From positions 1 through 41,517 of the forward strand of contig CAMVLL010000009.1 of NCBI GenBank assembly GCA_947168315.1: a DNA stretch of 41,517 bases, given 5' to 3'. A program made the position numbers and the translations under genes. Source of the stretch: an uncultured Bacteroidota bacterium. GTDB lineage: Bacteria; Bacteroidota; Bacteroidia; Bacteroidales; Bacteroidaceae. How positions within the stretch are numbered: position 1 is the stretch's first letter; each line of letters begins with the position of its first letter. Positions 17,231 to 26,948 of this stretch are shown here, one piece after another. Below the pieces are notes generated by a model that saw only the letters and a list, made by a program, of their open reading frames with translations, was not told where the DNA came from and made no database searches.

Positions 17231-18622
17231 TTATTTTTTCAGTTGAGATTCAATCTCAATCAGTTCTGCTTTAAAGGCTTTGTCGACAGAAACTTGATTT
17301 TCTACGCATTTACAAGCATGTAATACCGTCGCATGATCTTTTCCGCCAATAATCATACCAATCTTTGCGGTTGAGAAATCGGTATATTTCTTTGCAAGGA
17401 ACATGGCAATTTGACGTGCTTGAACATATTCTCTCTTTCTGCTCTTGTTATGAATGGAAGCTTCGTCCATATCATAATGTGTGCATACAACCTTCAGAAT
17501 ATCCTCAATAGTTATCTGCTTGTTTACGATATTTACAGCCTTCTTCACAATGTGTTGAGCCAAGCTCATGTCAATATCCCGTTTGAACAGGATCGATTGT
17601 GCCAGTAATGAATTGATGATACCTTCCAATTCGCGGACGCTTTCCTCAACGTTCTCAGCAATATAGTCGATGACTTCCTCTGGTATTACCAGACCATCGC
17701 GATGAACCTTGCTCCTTAGGATATTTCTTCTGAGTTCTGTATCAGGCTTGTTCAGTTCGGCAACCAAACCCCATTTAAAGCGGGTGAGAAGGCGTTCTTC
17801 CATACCTTGTAATACGGCAGGTGAGCGATCAGAAGTCATCACCAGTTGTTTGCCATTTTGATGCAAATGGTTGAAGATATAGAAGAACGTATTCTGGGTT
17901 TGTGTCTTGCCTGCGAACTCCTGAACATCATCAATAATCAGAACATCTATACTTTGATAGAAATTGATGAAATTATTGAAGTTGTTTGTTCTTACAGAAT
18001 CAGTATATTGAACTTGGAACAGGTGTGCTGAGACATATAGCACTCTTTTCTCAGGATATAATTCCTTAATCCTTGTTCCGATAGCGTTGACAAGGTGTGT
18101 TTTGCCGACGCCAGACGGACCATAGATGAATAACGGGTTGAAAGTTTTGGCTGGATGTTCTGCAACTGTTTCCGCAACCGCACGGGAGAACTCGTTACTT
18201 GTACCTTGAATAAAAGTATCAAAGTTATAATTCGGATTCAGTTGAGGATCCAGATCATGGAGTGGGTTAGGGGCCTCGTTTCCTCTGGTAATCGCTTTTG
18301 GCGTGACCACAGTAGAGCGGCTGCTTCCAGGAATGTCGACTGAAATACCATGTGTCTTGTCCGTTAATTCATGATACATCAATTCGGCGTTCTCACCTAT
18401 CTCTTTATAAAGGGTGGCACGCAATAGTTCCAGAAATTTATCTTCCAAGTATTCCCGGAAGAATGGACTTGGAACTCCAATAGTCAAGGCCTTACCATCG
18501 AACTTTAAAGGAACGATAGGTTTGAACCAAGTGTTATAAGCCGAATCGGTAATATTGTCTTTTATAAAATGAAGACAACGATTCCATAATTCGACATGAT
18601 CATATTCATTCATAATTGACAT
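17231..18622 (-). CDS. dnaA: Chromosomal replication initiator DnaA
   Basis: 463 residues with all four DnaA regions. The N-terminal DnaB/helicase-contact domain starts at [16 protein letters not shown] linker (about 93-130) follows. The AAA+ domain has Walker A GPSGVGKT (168-175) and Walker B VLIIDDVQ. The C-terminal helix-turn-helix has [17 protein letters not shown] and the signature [13 protein letters not shown]. It opens oriC and loads the helicase. The start may be ATG 18622 (MSIMNEY) or the fourth codon, ATG 18613. No consensus DnaA box is visible in the 311 bases upstream, so oriC is not proven here. No exact -7 element is seen. Confidence 0.96.
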   Translation of the reverse strand: MSIMNEYDHVELWNRCLHFIKDNITDSAYNTWFKPIVPLKFDGKALTIGVPSPFFREYLEDKFLELLRATLYKEIGENAELMYHELTDKTHGISVDIPGSSRSTVVTPKAITRGNEAPNPLHDLDPQLNPNYNFDTFIQGTSNEFSRAVAETVAEHPAKTFNPLFIYGPSGVGKTHLVNAIGTRIKELYPEKRVLYVSAHLFQVQYTDSVRTNNFNNFINFYQSIDVLIIDDVQEFAGKTQTQNTFFYIFNHLHQNGKQLVMTSDRSPAVLQGMEERLLTRFKWGLVAELNKPDTELRRNILRSKVHRDGLVIPEEVIDYIAENVEESVRELEGIINSLLAQSILFKRDIDMSLAQHIVKKAVNIVNKQITIEDILKVVCTHYDMDEASIHNKSRKREYVQARQIAMFLAKKYTDFSTAKIGMIIGGKDHATVLHACKCVENQVSVDKAFKAELIEIESQLKK

Positions 18623-18933
18623 TTCTCTTTAATGCGAAACTTCTACAATACAAATGTCGAAATGAAATTTGAAAAAAAAAAATCTATTTTTATTTGGAAA
18701 TTAAAAGAAAGGTGTAATTTGTTGGTTTTTAGTTAATTATCTTTGTTATGCTTTAAGTTGTTCAAAGCCAATTTTTACAAAAATCTTAAGAATTGATTTT
18801 TAGTTATTTATGATATCAGATGTAAGAAAATGAGATAAAAATTTCAACTTCCATCAATTTCGTAAACACTCTTATAACGCGTAAATCATATTCTTCTTTT
18901 AAAATCTCAAAAAAGCCTTTATTTAGACAAATT
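18623..18933. other. A+T-rich spacer between dnaA and the mlaD-like gene
   Basis: 311 bases without a gene. It contains the block CGAAACTTCTACAA at 18635-18648, also found near nrdJ, and a long A run at 18672-18682. A TATCTTTG on the plus strand (18738-18745) lacks a -33 partner and any downstream frame. No TTATCCACA boxes or strong hairpin are seen. Confidence 0.5.
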
Positions 18934-19848
18934 CTATTTAACGATTTCTTCTTTTTTGTCCTTTTTTCCGAAAATAGAAAAATGGACATATCTTTTAGGA
19001 TGACTCTTCAAATCTTGTAACAAAGCAGCGGCATTGGCCGAGGTTGCATTCAGGTTTTTGTAGAATCCATCATCATTCAAAAGCATGCCTAAACTATTAT
19101 CTTTACGTGTAAGTTTTGATGTCAAAAGTTGGACATTCGAAAGCGTAGAATCCACTTTTTGAATGGTTTGTGCGTAGTCTACGTCTTTCAAATTATTGCT
19201 GATCACAGCGAAATTATCTGAAATTGTCGACAAACGATTCGTTATATCTGGGATGTCTTTATTCATCAAAGAATTGAGTTTTCTTGTCGTAATATCAAGA
19301 TTTGCAGTGATTTGTTGCGTGTTCTTTAAAGTAGAAGTTATAGATGGGTTAGACAAAAGTACGTTCAGGTTGTTTAGAAGAGAGTCTACTTTGTTCATGG
19401 TAGTCTGTAAACGTGGCAAAAGTTCTTCTGAAGCCAGTGCTGTTAGTCCTTTATTTGCTTTACCTGGAATAGTATCTCCTGGCGCATAAAACTCATTGGT
19501 ATCGTTTGCTTTAAGTAGAACATTCATCTTTACAGTTCCTAACATCTCAGTAACCAATTCGGCATAACTTCCCTTAGGAATGTTCATTTTTTTCTCCGTC
19601 TTTACTTCTACGAATACACGATCCATCTTCTTGTAATCGAAGGAGATATCACGAACTGTTCCTATTTGATAACCGTTTGCAAACACAGGACTGGAAAGTG
19701 TAATACCAGCTACGTCATCGAATGCGACATAAAAATGGTTCACTGGCTTAAACATATTGATTCCTTTGAGAAAGTTCAATCCAAAAAACAACATGGTTAA
19801 GGCAATGATTCCTATAATTCCTATCCTTATTTCTTTTCTTATTTTCAT
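18934..19848 (-). CDS. MCE/MlaD-family lipid transport protein
   Basis: 304 residues with one N-terminal membrane anchor (about 8-26) and an MCE domain (about 38-115) carrying FDDVAGITLSSPVFANGYQIGTV. This is followed by a long region rich in Asn, Ser, Thr and Leu (about 140-270) predicted to be helical or coiled. MCE proteins form hexameric rings that carry phospholipids between the inner and outer membranes. Partner genes mlaE and mlaF are not in this window. It lies 9 nt downstream of the amidase and is surely in the same operon, as is common in Bacteroidales. Confidence 0.9.
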   Translation of the reverse strand: MKIRKEIRIGIIGIIALTMLFFGLNFLKGINMFKPVNHFYVAFDDVAGITLSSPVFANGYQIGTVRDISFDYKKMDRVFVEVKTEKKMNIPKGSYAELVTEMLGTVKMNVLLKANDTNEFYAPGDTIPGKANKGLTALASEELLPRLQTTMNKVDSLLNNLNVLLSNPSITSTLKNTQQITANLDITTRKLNSLMNKDIPDITNRLSTISDNFAVISNNLKDVDYAQTIQKVDSTLSNVQLLTSKLTRKDNSLGMLLNDDGFYKNLNATSANAAALLQDLKSHPKRYVHFSIFGKKDKKEEIVK

Positions 19849-19857
19849 TTTACGTTA

Positions 19858-21051
19858 TTACTTTTTTTGGTTTTTAAACTCATTGATTGCTTCTTGCAGA
19901 TTAATCTTCTTGCCATCCTTGAATGCAATCATGAATGCGTCTTTAAATTTCTTTTTCACTTGACTCATGGATTGCAGTACTTTGTTATAATTGGTGTCTG
20001 CGCCATAAGTATATTTGTATGAACCATTTTCAACGTAATGTGATACCGGCGACAGTCCCTTGAAAGCGGAACTGTTGGCTGGAAGCTTCTTCGATGCGAT
20101 ATAGAACTGCACCATGAAGACTGGTTGTGAAGATTTAGCGGTCGTTTCAATCTTCTTGTTGCTCTGTACCGGCGTTTCGTTCGTCGTTGCTTGTGAAACG
20201 GCTGGAGTAGGGTCGGCAATGATCACAGGATCTGCGACTTCAGCGGTTTGATTATTCTCCTCGCCTTTTGCCTCTGCGTCATGCTCGCGTTTATAGTTCA
20301 CAAACGCTTTATAGATACTAGTGGCAAGTGAGCTGCTTCCTGCATTAGAAAGGAGGTAATTCTCTTCTTCCGGTGTGGAGATATAGCCTAACTCAATAAG
20401 CACGCTCGGCATATAGGTTTCTCTCAACACCAAAAAACCGGCTTGATGAACACCTCTGTCAACTCTTTTGGCTGAGTTTTTAAACTGGTTTTGAACAAGT
20501 GTGGCCAGTCGAACACTCTTTTTCATATCTTTATCCTGAACCAGCTCGAAGATAATATAGCTTTCGGAAGAGTTTGGATTGAAGCCGGCATAGCGTTGTT
20601 GATAGTTGTCCTCAATAAGGATAACAGAGTTCTCGCGTTTTGCGACTTCCAGGTTGTCGGCTGTACGGTGAAGTCCTAACGTATAGGTTTCCGTGCCTTT
20701 AACGGTCCTTCCTTTTGCTACAGAATTGGTATGAATGGAAATGAAAAGATCGGCTTTGGCGTTATTTGCGATACGAGCCCGTCCGTCCAACGTAACGAAG
20801 ACATCTTTTTTCCTAGTATAGATCACTTTTACGCCTTTACAGTTCTGTTCGATCAGTTTTCCGACCTTCAATGCTACGGTAAGATTGATGTTTTTCTCTT
20901 TTCCCCTTTTGCCGACGGCTCCGGAGTCATGACCACCGTGGCCAGCATCGATGACAACAACAAAATCTTTGGCTGAAACTGTTAGACAAAAGAGCGGCAT
21001 TATGAGAAGCATAATGCAAAAGATGATTCTATGTGTACAATCAAACTTCAT
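19858..21051 (-). CDS. N-acetylmuramoyl-L-alanine amidase (Amidase_3)
   Basis: About 397 residues. The start at 21051 (MKFDCTHRII) gives a clear signal peptide ending near VSA/K; a longer frame to 21165 would begin upstream of the promoter. The zinc-dependent Amidase_3 domain has VVVIDAGHGGHDSGAVG (first Zn His), ISIHTNS (His) and VLIELGYISTPEEE (catalytic Glu). It cuts the bond between muramic acid and the stem peptide in the periplasm. A Pro/Thr/Glu-rich linker (about 235-285) leads to a C-terminal domain of about 90 residues with SPVSHYVENGSYKYTYGADTNY, a SPOR-like fold likely to bind denuded glycan strands at division sites. Operon with the MCE gene. Confidence 0.92.
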   Translation of the reverse strand: MKFDCTHRIIFCIMLLIMPLFCLTVSAKDFVVVIDAGHGGHDSGAVGKRGKEKNINLTVALKVGKLIEQNCKGVKVIYTRKKDVFVTLDGRARIANNAKADLFISIHTNSVAKGRTVKGTETYTLGLHRTADNLEVAKRENSVILIEDNYQQRYAGFNPNSSESYIIFELVQDKDMKKSVRLATLVQNQFKNSAKRVDRGVHQAGFLVLRETYMPSVLIELGYISTPEEENYLLSNAGSSSLATSIYKAFVNYKREHDAEAKGEENNQTAEVADPVIIADPTPAVSQATTNETPVQSNKKIETTAKSSQPVFMVQFYIASKKLPANSSAFKGLSPVSHYVENGSYKYTYGADTNYNKVLQSMSQVKKKFKDAFMIAFKDGKKINLQEAINEFKNQKK

Positions 21052-21058
21052 AACTACG

Positions 21059-21091
21059 CAAAGATATGTTTTTTTAGTGAGATAAGCGAAA
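21059..21091 (-). promoter_or_regulatory. Promoter of the amidase-mlaD operon
   Basis: Minus strand: TTTCG at 21091-21087, a 20-nt gap, and TATCTTTG at 21066-21059. The ATG (21051) lies 7 nt after the -7 element, so the leader should be only a few bases. Confidence 0.65.
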
Positions 21092-21151
21092 GAATTTGAC
21101 GGATTTGTTACTTTTCGACCATTTTGATAATAAAAAAAGAAAGAAAGACTA

Positions 21152-21159
21152 TATATTTG
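21152..21159 (+). promoter_or_regulatory. -7 element of the EamA transporter gene
   Basis: TATATTTG matches TAnnTTTG and lies 19 nt before the ATG. No TTTG is placed at 19-21 nt; the nearest is 25 nt away at 21123. Confidence 0.5.
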
Positions 21160-21178
21160 CGTCAAAATTCCATGTTAA

Positions 21179-22069
21179 ATGAATAAAACAACTATCTATC
21201 ACCTTCTTGCTATCTTTGTTGTCCTGGTTTGGGGAACTACATATATTAGTGCCAAGGTCTTGTTGAAAGAAGGGTTAGAGGCTCATGAAATATATCTCCT
21301 GCGTTTTATTTTGGCGTATGTTTGTATGCTTTTCATCTCCTCGAAGAAGTGGTTTGCTGATTCGTGGTACGACGAATTCAGACTGATGCTTCTTGGATTG
21401 ACGGGTGGCACAATGTATTTTGTCATGCAGAATCTTGCATTGGAATATACTTATGCCAATAATGTCTCTTTCATTGTCGCATGTTCGCCATTGATGGCAA
21501 CGTTGATAACCTTGGCTATATACAAGGATGTAAAAGCAAATATCGCTCTTATCGGTGGCTCTTTTGTGGCGTTGCTGGGCGTTGCCATGGTTATTTTTAA
21601 CGGTCAGTTTGTGCTGAAGCTGAATCCTGTCGGAGATATGTTATCGCTTGGCGCTGGTTTGAGTTGGGCAATCTATAGTGTAATCATAAAACGGTTGACT
21701 GAACGCTATGATGTTTTGTTTATCACACGGAAAGTCTTCTTATATGGGTTGGTGACGGTTATTCCTGTATTCATTTTTTGGCCATGGTCTACTCCTGTCT
21801 CTGTTTGTTACAAAGCAGATGTGGTTTTGAATCTCTTGTATTTGGGAATTGTGGCGTCGTTCCTTTGTTTCTTTGCATGGAGCTTTGTGTTACAGAAATT
21901 AGGTGTGATAAGAGGGTCCAATTATATTTATCTTGGTCCGATTTGCACAATGCTTGCGTCTGCCATTTTCTTGGATGAAACCGTAACCGTCATCTCTTTT
22001 ATCGGTAGCATACTCATTCTTTTAGGTGTCTTCTTGGCAGGAAAAGGGACTTCGTCAAGCAATTCATAA
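21179..22069 (+). CDS. EamA/DMT-family transporter
   Basis: 296 residues with about ten hydrophobic helices in two repeated halves, each an EamA domain. The first begins LAIFVVLVWGTTYISAKVLLKEG, the second NPVGDMLSLGAGLSWAIYSVIIKRL. This is the drug/metabolite transporter superfamily of inner-membrane exporters for amino acids and other metabolites. The substrate cannot be told from sequence. An ATG at 21172 is followed soon by a stop and is not the start. The gene is monocistronic; the tandem repeats at 22098 follow it. Confidence 0.9.
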   Translation: MNKTTIYHLLAIFVVLVWGTTYISAKVLLKEGLEAHEIYLLRFILAYVCMLFISSKKWFADSWYDEFRLMLLGLTGGTMYFVMQNLALEYTYANNVSFIVACSPLMATLITLAIYKDVKANIALIGGSFVALLGVAMVIFNGQFVLKLNPVGDMLSLGAGLSWAIYSVIIKRLTERYDVLFITRKVFLYGLVTVIPVFIFWPWSTPVSVCYKADVVLNLLYLGIVASFLCFFAWSFVLQKLGVIRGSNYIYLGPICTMLASAIFLDETVTVISFIGSILILLGVFLAGKGTSSSNS

Positions 22070-22097
22070 TGGGAATTTAAGATGAGGTCTTAAATAC

Positions 22098-22223
22098 TGA
22101 GTTTTTGAGTTCAAAATTCAAGTTTTTTATTTCATTTATCGAGTTTTCGAGGGCCAAAAATCGAGTTTTTGAACTCGAAATTCAAGTTTTTGAACTCAAA
22201 TGTCGAGTTTTTGAAACGGTGCA
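22098..22223 (+). repeat. Tandem array of six ~21-bp repeats
   Basis: Six units of 20-22 bp start at 22098, 22118, 22139, 22161, 22182 and 22203. Each begins T-(G/C)-(A/G)-AGTTTT or close to it. The best units share TCRAGTTTTTGAACTC, with a dyad (GAGTT TTTG AACTC); units 2 and 3 are more degraded. The period is near two helical turns. The array lies between eamA and the GH35 gene and ends 29 nt before the GH35 -33 element. It could be a series of regulator sites or a minisatellite. Confidence 0.8.
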
Positions 22224-22252
22224 TTTGTTTTTCGTAAAACTCATGCCCATTT

Positions 22253-22284
22253 TTTGAATAGATGGTTTATTTTCCCTACATTTG
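22253..22284 (+). promoter_or_regulatory. Promoter of the GH35 gene
   Basis: TTTG (22253-22256), a 20-nt spacer and TACATTTG (22277-22284), a full consensus match. ATG follows 23 nt later. Confidence 0.8.
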
Positions 22285-22307
22285 CCTAACATTAATTTAA
22301 ATATACC

Positions 22308-24653
22308 ATGAAACAAACAAAGAACTTGTTCGGCTTATTTCTCTTATGCCTGACTATGTTGATGTCGCAACCGGCTCTTTCTCAGAATAAAGGTGGAACG
22401 TTTACGGTTGGCAATCAGACTTTTTTATTAAATGGCAAGCCTTTTATTGTTAAGGCTGCTGAAGTACATTACCCACGTATCCCTCGTCCTTACTGGGAAC
22501 ACCGTATCCAGATGTGTAAAGCATTGGGAATGAACACTCTTTGCCTTTACGTGTTTTGGAACATTCACGAACAGAAGGAAGGACAGTTTGATTTTACAGG
22601 CAATAACGATGTCGCTGAATTCTGTCGCTTGGCACAGAAGAATGGAATGTACGTCATCGTACGTCCGGGACCGTATGTTTGCGCAGAATGGGAGATGGGC
22701 GGACTTCCTTGGTGGCTCTTAAAGAAGAAAGATATTCGTTTGCGTGAGCAAGATCCTTATTTTATGGACCGTGTACGTATCTTTGAAAATGAGGTCGGCA
22801 AACAATTAGCACCGCTGACTATTCAGAACGGTGGACCGATTATCATGGTACAAGTAGAGAATGAGTATGGTTCTTATGGCGAAGATAAGGCGTATGTTAG
22901 CGCTATCCGCGACATTGTCAAGGCTTCAGGCTTTGATAAGGTGGCTTTGTTCCAATGTGACTGGGCAAGTAACTTTACCTTGAATGGATTAGACGATTTA
23001 GTTTGGACTATGAACTTCGGTACTGGTGCAAATATCGACCAACAATTCCAACGGCTCGGCGAACTTCGTCCAAATGCTCCGAAAATGTGCTCAGAATTCT
23101 GGAGCGGATGGTTCGACAAATGGGGAGCCCGTCATGAGACTCGACCTTCGAAGGATATGGTCGCAGGAATGGATGAAATGCTGTCGAAAGGCATCAGCTT
23201 TTCATTGTATATGACACACGGAGGTACGTCATTTGGCCATTGGGCTGGAGCAAACAGTCCGGGATTTGCCCCTGATGTGACTTCATACGACTATGACGCA
23301 CCGATAAATGAGTACGGCCAGGCAACACCTAAGTTCTTTGAACTCCGAGAGATGATGACCAAATATCAAGACGGTAAGAAAATGCCGGCAATACCTAAGA
23401 GTCCGGCTCCGATCATCACCGTTCCTACATTCGAATTAAACGAATTCGCTGGCATCGAAAATGGAATCGTAAAGACTGTCGAGAGCCGTGATATCTTATC
23501 TATGGAAGATCTGGACATGGGCTGGGGTTCCATGAAATATTCCACTCTTTTGCCTGAGATTCCAGGAGAAAGTGTGTTGACTTTGACGGAATGTCACGAC
23601 TTCGCACAGGTGTTTATCGACGGGAAATATGTCGGAAAGATCGACCGTGTCAAGAACGAGAAATCAATCCGTATTCCAGCTGTACGCAAAGGTGCAGTTT
23701 TGACTATCCTGATAGAGGCCATGGGACGAATAAATTTCGGTCGTGCCATCAAGGATTATAAGGGAATCACAAAGGAAGTAACCATCCAGTCAGTGGTTGA
23801 TGGCCATATCGTTTCTTGGAATTTGAAGAATTGGAAAATTAGCACATTACCAGATGATTATGATAATGCTGTTAAAGCTTTAAATGAAGCAAAAACGAAT
23901 GTAAATATTCAGAATGGAATTCCAGGTAAGGCTGGCTATTATCGTGGATACTTCAACCTCAAAAAGACAGGCGATACCTTCTTGAATTTTGAGGCATTTG
24001 GTAAAGGACAAGTCTATGTGAACGGTCATCCGATGGGACGAATTTGGAGAATCGGACCGCAACAGACTTTGTATATTCCGGGATGTTGGTTGAAGAAAGG
24101 TCGCAACGAAGTCATTGTCTTAGATGTCGTGGGTTCAAAAACGGCTCCAATCTGTTTCGGACAAGATCATCCGGAGTTGGATAAACTGAATATCGAACAG
24201 ACAGCTGAGGATGCGCAATTGGATATGAACCAATTTAAACAGGTTGGCGAAGGAGCGTTCGCCGCTGGTAATGGTTGGCAGACTCAAAAGTTGCAAAAAG
24301 CAGCCAAAGGTCGTTATCTGGCCATCGTTTGTGTGGATGCTCATGATGGAAAAGATGTGGCATCTATTGCAGAAATCTATTTGCAGGGTGCTGATGGTAA
24401 ACGTTTGAGCCGTGAGCCATGGACAGTCAAATATGTTAGCAGTGAAGATTTTGAAAATGGTAATCAGACGGGAGATAAGGTGTACGACTTACAGGAAAGC
24501 ACTTATTGGAGCAGCGCCAAAGGTGTCAAGTTCCCGCATGTTTTGGTACTCGACTTAGGTGAAGAACAAACGATCTCTGCCATCGAATATCTGCCTAGAG
24601 CAGAGCAGGGGGCTCCAGGAAGTGTCCGGAATTATAAGTTGTATATGCAGTAA
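22308..24653 (+). CDS. Secreted GH35 beta-galactosidase
   Basis: 781 residues. A signal peptide (about 1-26, LFLLCLTMLMSQPALSQ) sends it out of the cytoplasm. The GH35 TIM barrel spans about 40-360. Acid/base E186 lies in QVENEYGSY and the nucleophile E263 in CSEFWSGWFDKWG, the same contexts as human GLB1. Galactose-binding-like beta domains follow (VYVNGHPMGRIWRIGPQQTLYIPGCW is the usual GH35 C-terminal lectin-like segment). A last domain resembling F5/8 type C (discoidin) ends in SAIEYLPRAEQGAPGSVRNYKLYM. It removes terminal beta-galactose from glycans. It stands alone with its own promoter and terminator, not inside a Sus locus. Confidence 0.94.
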   Translation: MKQTKNLFGLFLLCLTMLMSQPALSQNKGGTFTVGNQTFLLNGKPFIVKAAEVHYPRIPRPYWEHRIQMCKALGMNTLCLYVFWNIHEQKEGQFDFTGNNDVAEFCRLAQKNGMYVIVRPGPYVCAEWEMGGLPWWLLKKKDIRLREQDPYFMDRVRIFENEVGKQLAPLTIQNGGPIIMVQVENEYGSYGEDKAYVSAIRDIVKASGFDKVALFQCDWASNFTLNGLDDLVWTMNFGTGANIDQQFQRLGELRPNAPKMCSEFWSGWFDKWGARHETRPSKDMVAGMDEMLSKGISFSLYMTHGGTSFGHWAGANSPGFAPDVTSYDYDAPINEYGQATPKFFELREMMTKYQDGKKMPAIPKSPAPIITVPTFELNEFAGIENGIVKTVESRDILSMEDLDMGWGSMKYSTLLPEIPGESVLTLTECHDFAQVFIDGKYVGKIDRVKNEKSIRIPAVRKGAVLTILIEAMGRINFGRAIKDYKGITKEVTIQSVVDGHIVSWNLKNWKISTLPDDYDNAVKALNEAKTNVNIQNGIPGKAGYYRGYFNLKKTGDTFLNFEAFGKGQVYVNGHPMGRIWRIGPQQTLYIPGCWLKKGRNEVIVLDVVGSKTAPICFGQDHPELDKLNIEQTAEDAQLDMNQFKQVGEGAFAAGNGWQTQKLQKAAKGRYLAIVCVDAHDGKDVASIAEIYLQGADGKRLSREPWTVKYVSSEDFENGNQTGDKVYDLQESTYWSSAKGVKFPHVLVLDLGEEQTISAIEYLPRAEQGAPGSVRNYKLYMQ

Positions 24654-24669
24654 ATTACAATAAGAAGTA

Positions 24670-24708
24670 AAAAAAGGGTTGTCCAAAAGTATTGGTCAAC
24701 CCTTTTTT
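24670..24708 (+). terminator. Terminator after the GH35 gene
   Basis: Arms AAAAAAGGGTTG-t-CCA and TGG-t-CAACCCTTTTTT pair fully apart from one T:T mismatch, followed by Ts. Confidence 0.9.
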
Positions 24709-24785
24709 GTGATGTAAATTTCCCCTATTTTTAGTTATTCTTTGTTTATTTTCGTGGATAATACCTTATTTATAAATAAAATGCT

Positions 24786-24793
24786 TAATTTTG
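24786..24793 (+). promoter_or_regulatory. -7 element of the rlmN-led operon
   Basis: TAATTTTG matches TAnnTTTG, 24 nt before the rlmN ATG. No clear -33 TTTG is found at the right distance. Confidence 0.45.
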
Positions 24794-24817
24794 AACCCAA
24801 ATTGTTTGATGTAAACT

Positions 24818-25858
24818 ATGGATACCTCTAAGGAACCGTTATTGGGTAAGACTTTATTGGAACTTCAGCTCATAACTCAGCAGCTGGGAATGCCACGTTT
24901 TGCTGCAAAACAGATTGCATCTTGGCTGTATGACAAGAAGGTGTCGTCCATTGACGAGATGACAAATCTCTCGTTAAAGGCAAGGGAAGTTTTATGTCAA
25001 CAATATACAGTTGGAGCAACAGCTCCGGTGGAATCTCAACGCTCATCTGATGGAACAGTCAAGTATCTTTTCCGGACGGAAGATGGAAATTTTATCGAGA
25101 CTGTTTATATTCCGGATGACGATAGGGCTACCTTATGTGTCTCTTCTCAAGTGGGTTGCAAGATGAATTGTCTTTTCTGCATGACAGGAAAGCAAGGTTA
25201 TGCGGCAAACCTGACTACCAATCAGATTATCAATCAAGTTTTTTCTATTCCTGAGCGAGATAAACTTACAAACATTGTGTTTATGGGAATGGGAGAGCCA
25301 ATGGACAATCTGGATAACGTGTTAAAGGCGTTGGATATACTGACTGGTTCCTACGGTTATCAATGGAGTCCGAAACGTATTACCGTTTCGTCGGTTGGTT
25401 TGAAGAAAGGAATAGAACGTTTCTTGAACGAATCGGATTGTCATTTGGCAATCAGCCTCCATTCTCCATTTCCGGCACAACGTCGTGAGTTAATGCCAGC
25501 AGAAAAAGCCTACAGCATCGTCGATCTAATCGAGATGTTGAAAAATTACGACTTCTCACACCAGCGTCGTTTGTCGTTTGAATATATTCTTTTCAAGGGA
25601 GTTAACGACTCTACGGTGTATGCGAAGGAGCTGGTTCGTCTGCTACATGGGCTGGAATGCCGGGTGAACCTAATCCGTTTCCACGCTATTCCAAACGTGC
25701 CGTTGGAAGGTACCGATATGGATACAATGATTTCATTCAGAGATTACCTGACCAATCATGGCGTATTCTCCACCATTCGAGCATCCAGGGGAGAGGATAT
25801 CTTTGCTGCTTGTGGAATGTTATCGACTGCAGAGAAACAAAAATTAAAAAATCAATAA
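24818..25858 (+). CDS. rlmN: Dual-specificity rRNA/tRNA adenine C2 methyltransferase RlmN
   Basis: 346 residues. A radical SAM enzyme that methylates C2 of A2503 in 23S rRNA and A37 in some tRNAs. The cluster motif is C114-KMN-C118-LF-C121. FMGMGEPMDN and ISLHSPFP are family hallmarks. The second conserved Cys needed for the mechanism is C332 in DIFAACGML. It is first in a run of nine closely spaced plus-strand genes, with the next ATG one base after its stop. Confidence 0.96.
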   Translation: MDTSKEPLLGKTLLELQLITQQLGMPRFAAKQIASWLYDKKVSSIDEMTNLSLKAREVLCQQYTVGATAPVESQRSSDGTVKYLFRTEDGNFIETVYIPDDDRATLCVSSQVGCKMNCLFCMTGKQGYAANLTTNQIINQVFSIPERDKLTNIVFMGMGEPMDNLDNVLKALDILTGSYGYQWSPKRITVSSVGLKKGIERFLNESDCHLAISLHSPFPAQRRELMPAEKAYSIVDLIEMLKNYDFSHQRRLSFEYILFKGVNDSTVYAKELVRLLHGLECRVNLIRFHAIPNVPLEGTDMDTMISFRDYLTNHGVFSTIRASRGEDIFAACGMLSTAEKQKLKNQ

Positions 25859-25859
25859 T

Positions 25860-26927
25860 ATGAGACCTGTTAAATTAATTAGTTTGATTTGTTTGGTGTC
25901 ACTTCTTGTCTCATGCAAAGGAGATAAGAATATTTTCACACCAACTTCCAGCGGAAGACCCTACGAAGTGTTGGTAGTTATCAACTCTGCGATGTGGGAA
26001 CGCCCTGCAGGAAGAGCTTTATTCGATGTCCTCGACACGGATGTTCCTGGTTTGCCACAACCAGAGCGTTCATTCCGGATTTCCAATACAGATCCCAAGC
26101 ATTTTAATCGCACATTTAAGATTTTCCGTACAATCATCATCGCAGACGTTAGTACACTCTACACGCAGACGAAGATGAAATACGCTCGCAATGTCTATGC
26201 TGCTCCACAAGTTATTTTGACAATTCAATCCCCAAATGAGGAGGAATTTGAAGCGTATGTGAGCAAAAACTCTCAGGTTATTGTCGATTTCCTTACACGT
26301 GTTGAGATGAATCGTGAGATCAACGCCTTGAAAGAGAAGCATAATAACTTTATTTCAGAAAAGGTTGACAGTATTTTCGGGTGTGACATTTGGATACCGT
26401 ATGAACTGCAAAGTTATAAGAAGGGAAAGAACTTCTTCTGGGCATCTACGAACCGTGCAAATGCCGACTTGAACTTTGTGATGTACTCTTATCCTTACAC
26501 AGATAAGAATACGTTTACTTTGGAATACTTTATCAATAAACGTGACTCCGTGATGAAAATCAACATCCCAGGAGAACGGGAAGGCATGTATATGGAGACA
26601 GATTCGGCTCATGTATTCTCAAATGACATCAATGTCCGTGGCGAATATGCGATGGAAGTGAAAGGTCTTTGGGATGTGAAAAACGATATGATGGGTGGCC
26701 CGTTCGTTTCTCACGCTCGTGTAGACCAGGCAAACGGTCGTGTAGTGGTTGTGGAAGGGTTTGTCTATTCACCGGATAAACAAAAGCGGAACTTTATGAG
26801 AAAGATGGAGGCTGCTTTATACACGTTGAAACTGCCAACCGAAGAACAGTTGCCTGAGATTGTCATTCTCCCAGGAGAAGGAATTCAGGAAGAGAAGATG
26901 GATACAACAGCTGTCGTTGCACAGTAG
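25860..26927 (+). CDS. DUF4837 lipoprotein
   Basis: 355 residues with a lipoprotein signal (ISLICLVSLLVSC, lipidated C19) and a family-like body beginning GRPYEVLVVINSAMWERPAGRALFDVLDTDVPGLPQPE. It matches the Bacteroidetes DUF4837 family from memory. Function unknown; it should be a membrane-anchored periplasmic or surface protein. It is rich in charged residues with no enzyme motif I recognise. It starts one base after rlmN and sits 21 nt before the pdxA-like gene, so the three are co-transcribed. Confidence 0.85.
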   Translation: MRPVKLISLICLVSLLVSCKGDKNIFTPTSSGRPYEVLVVINSAMWERPAGRALFDVLDTDVPGLPQPERSFRISNTDPKHFNRTFKIFRTIIIADVSTLYTQTKMKYARNVYAAPQVILTIQSPNEEEFEAYVSKNSQVIVDFLTRVEMNREINALKEKHNNFISEKVDSIFGCDIWIPYELQSYKKGKNFFWASTNRANADLNFVMYSYPYTDKNTFTLEYFINKRDSVMKINIPGEREGMYMETDSAHVFSNDINVRGEYAMEVKGLWDVKNDMMGGPFVSHARVDQANGRVVVVEGFVYSPDKQKRNFMRKMEAALYTLKLPTEEQLPEIVILPGEGIQEEKMDTTAVVAQ

Positions 26928-26948
26928 TGAATCATAAATTTTAAAATT

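Noticed and set aside
18738-18745. TATCTTTG on the plus strand as a small-RNA promoter
   Set aside because: No TTTG at the right distance, no frame or terminator hairpin downstream.
18623-18933. oriC next to dnaA
   Set aside because: No TTATCCACA-type boxes are visible and the A+T-rich stretch alone is not evidence.
21052-21165. Longer amidase frame to 21165
   Set aside because: The extension lies upstream of the TATCTTTG promoter and hides the signal peptide.
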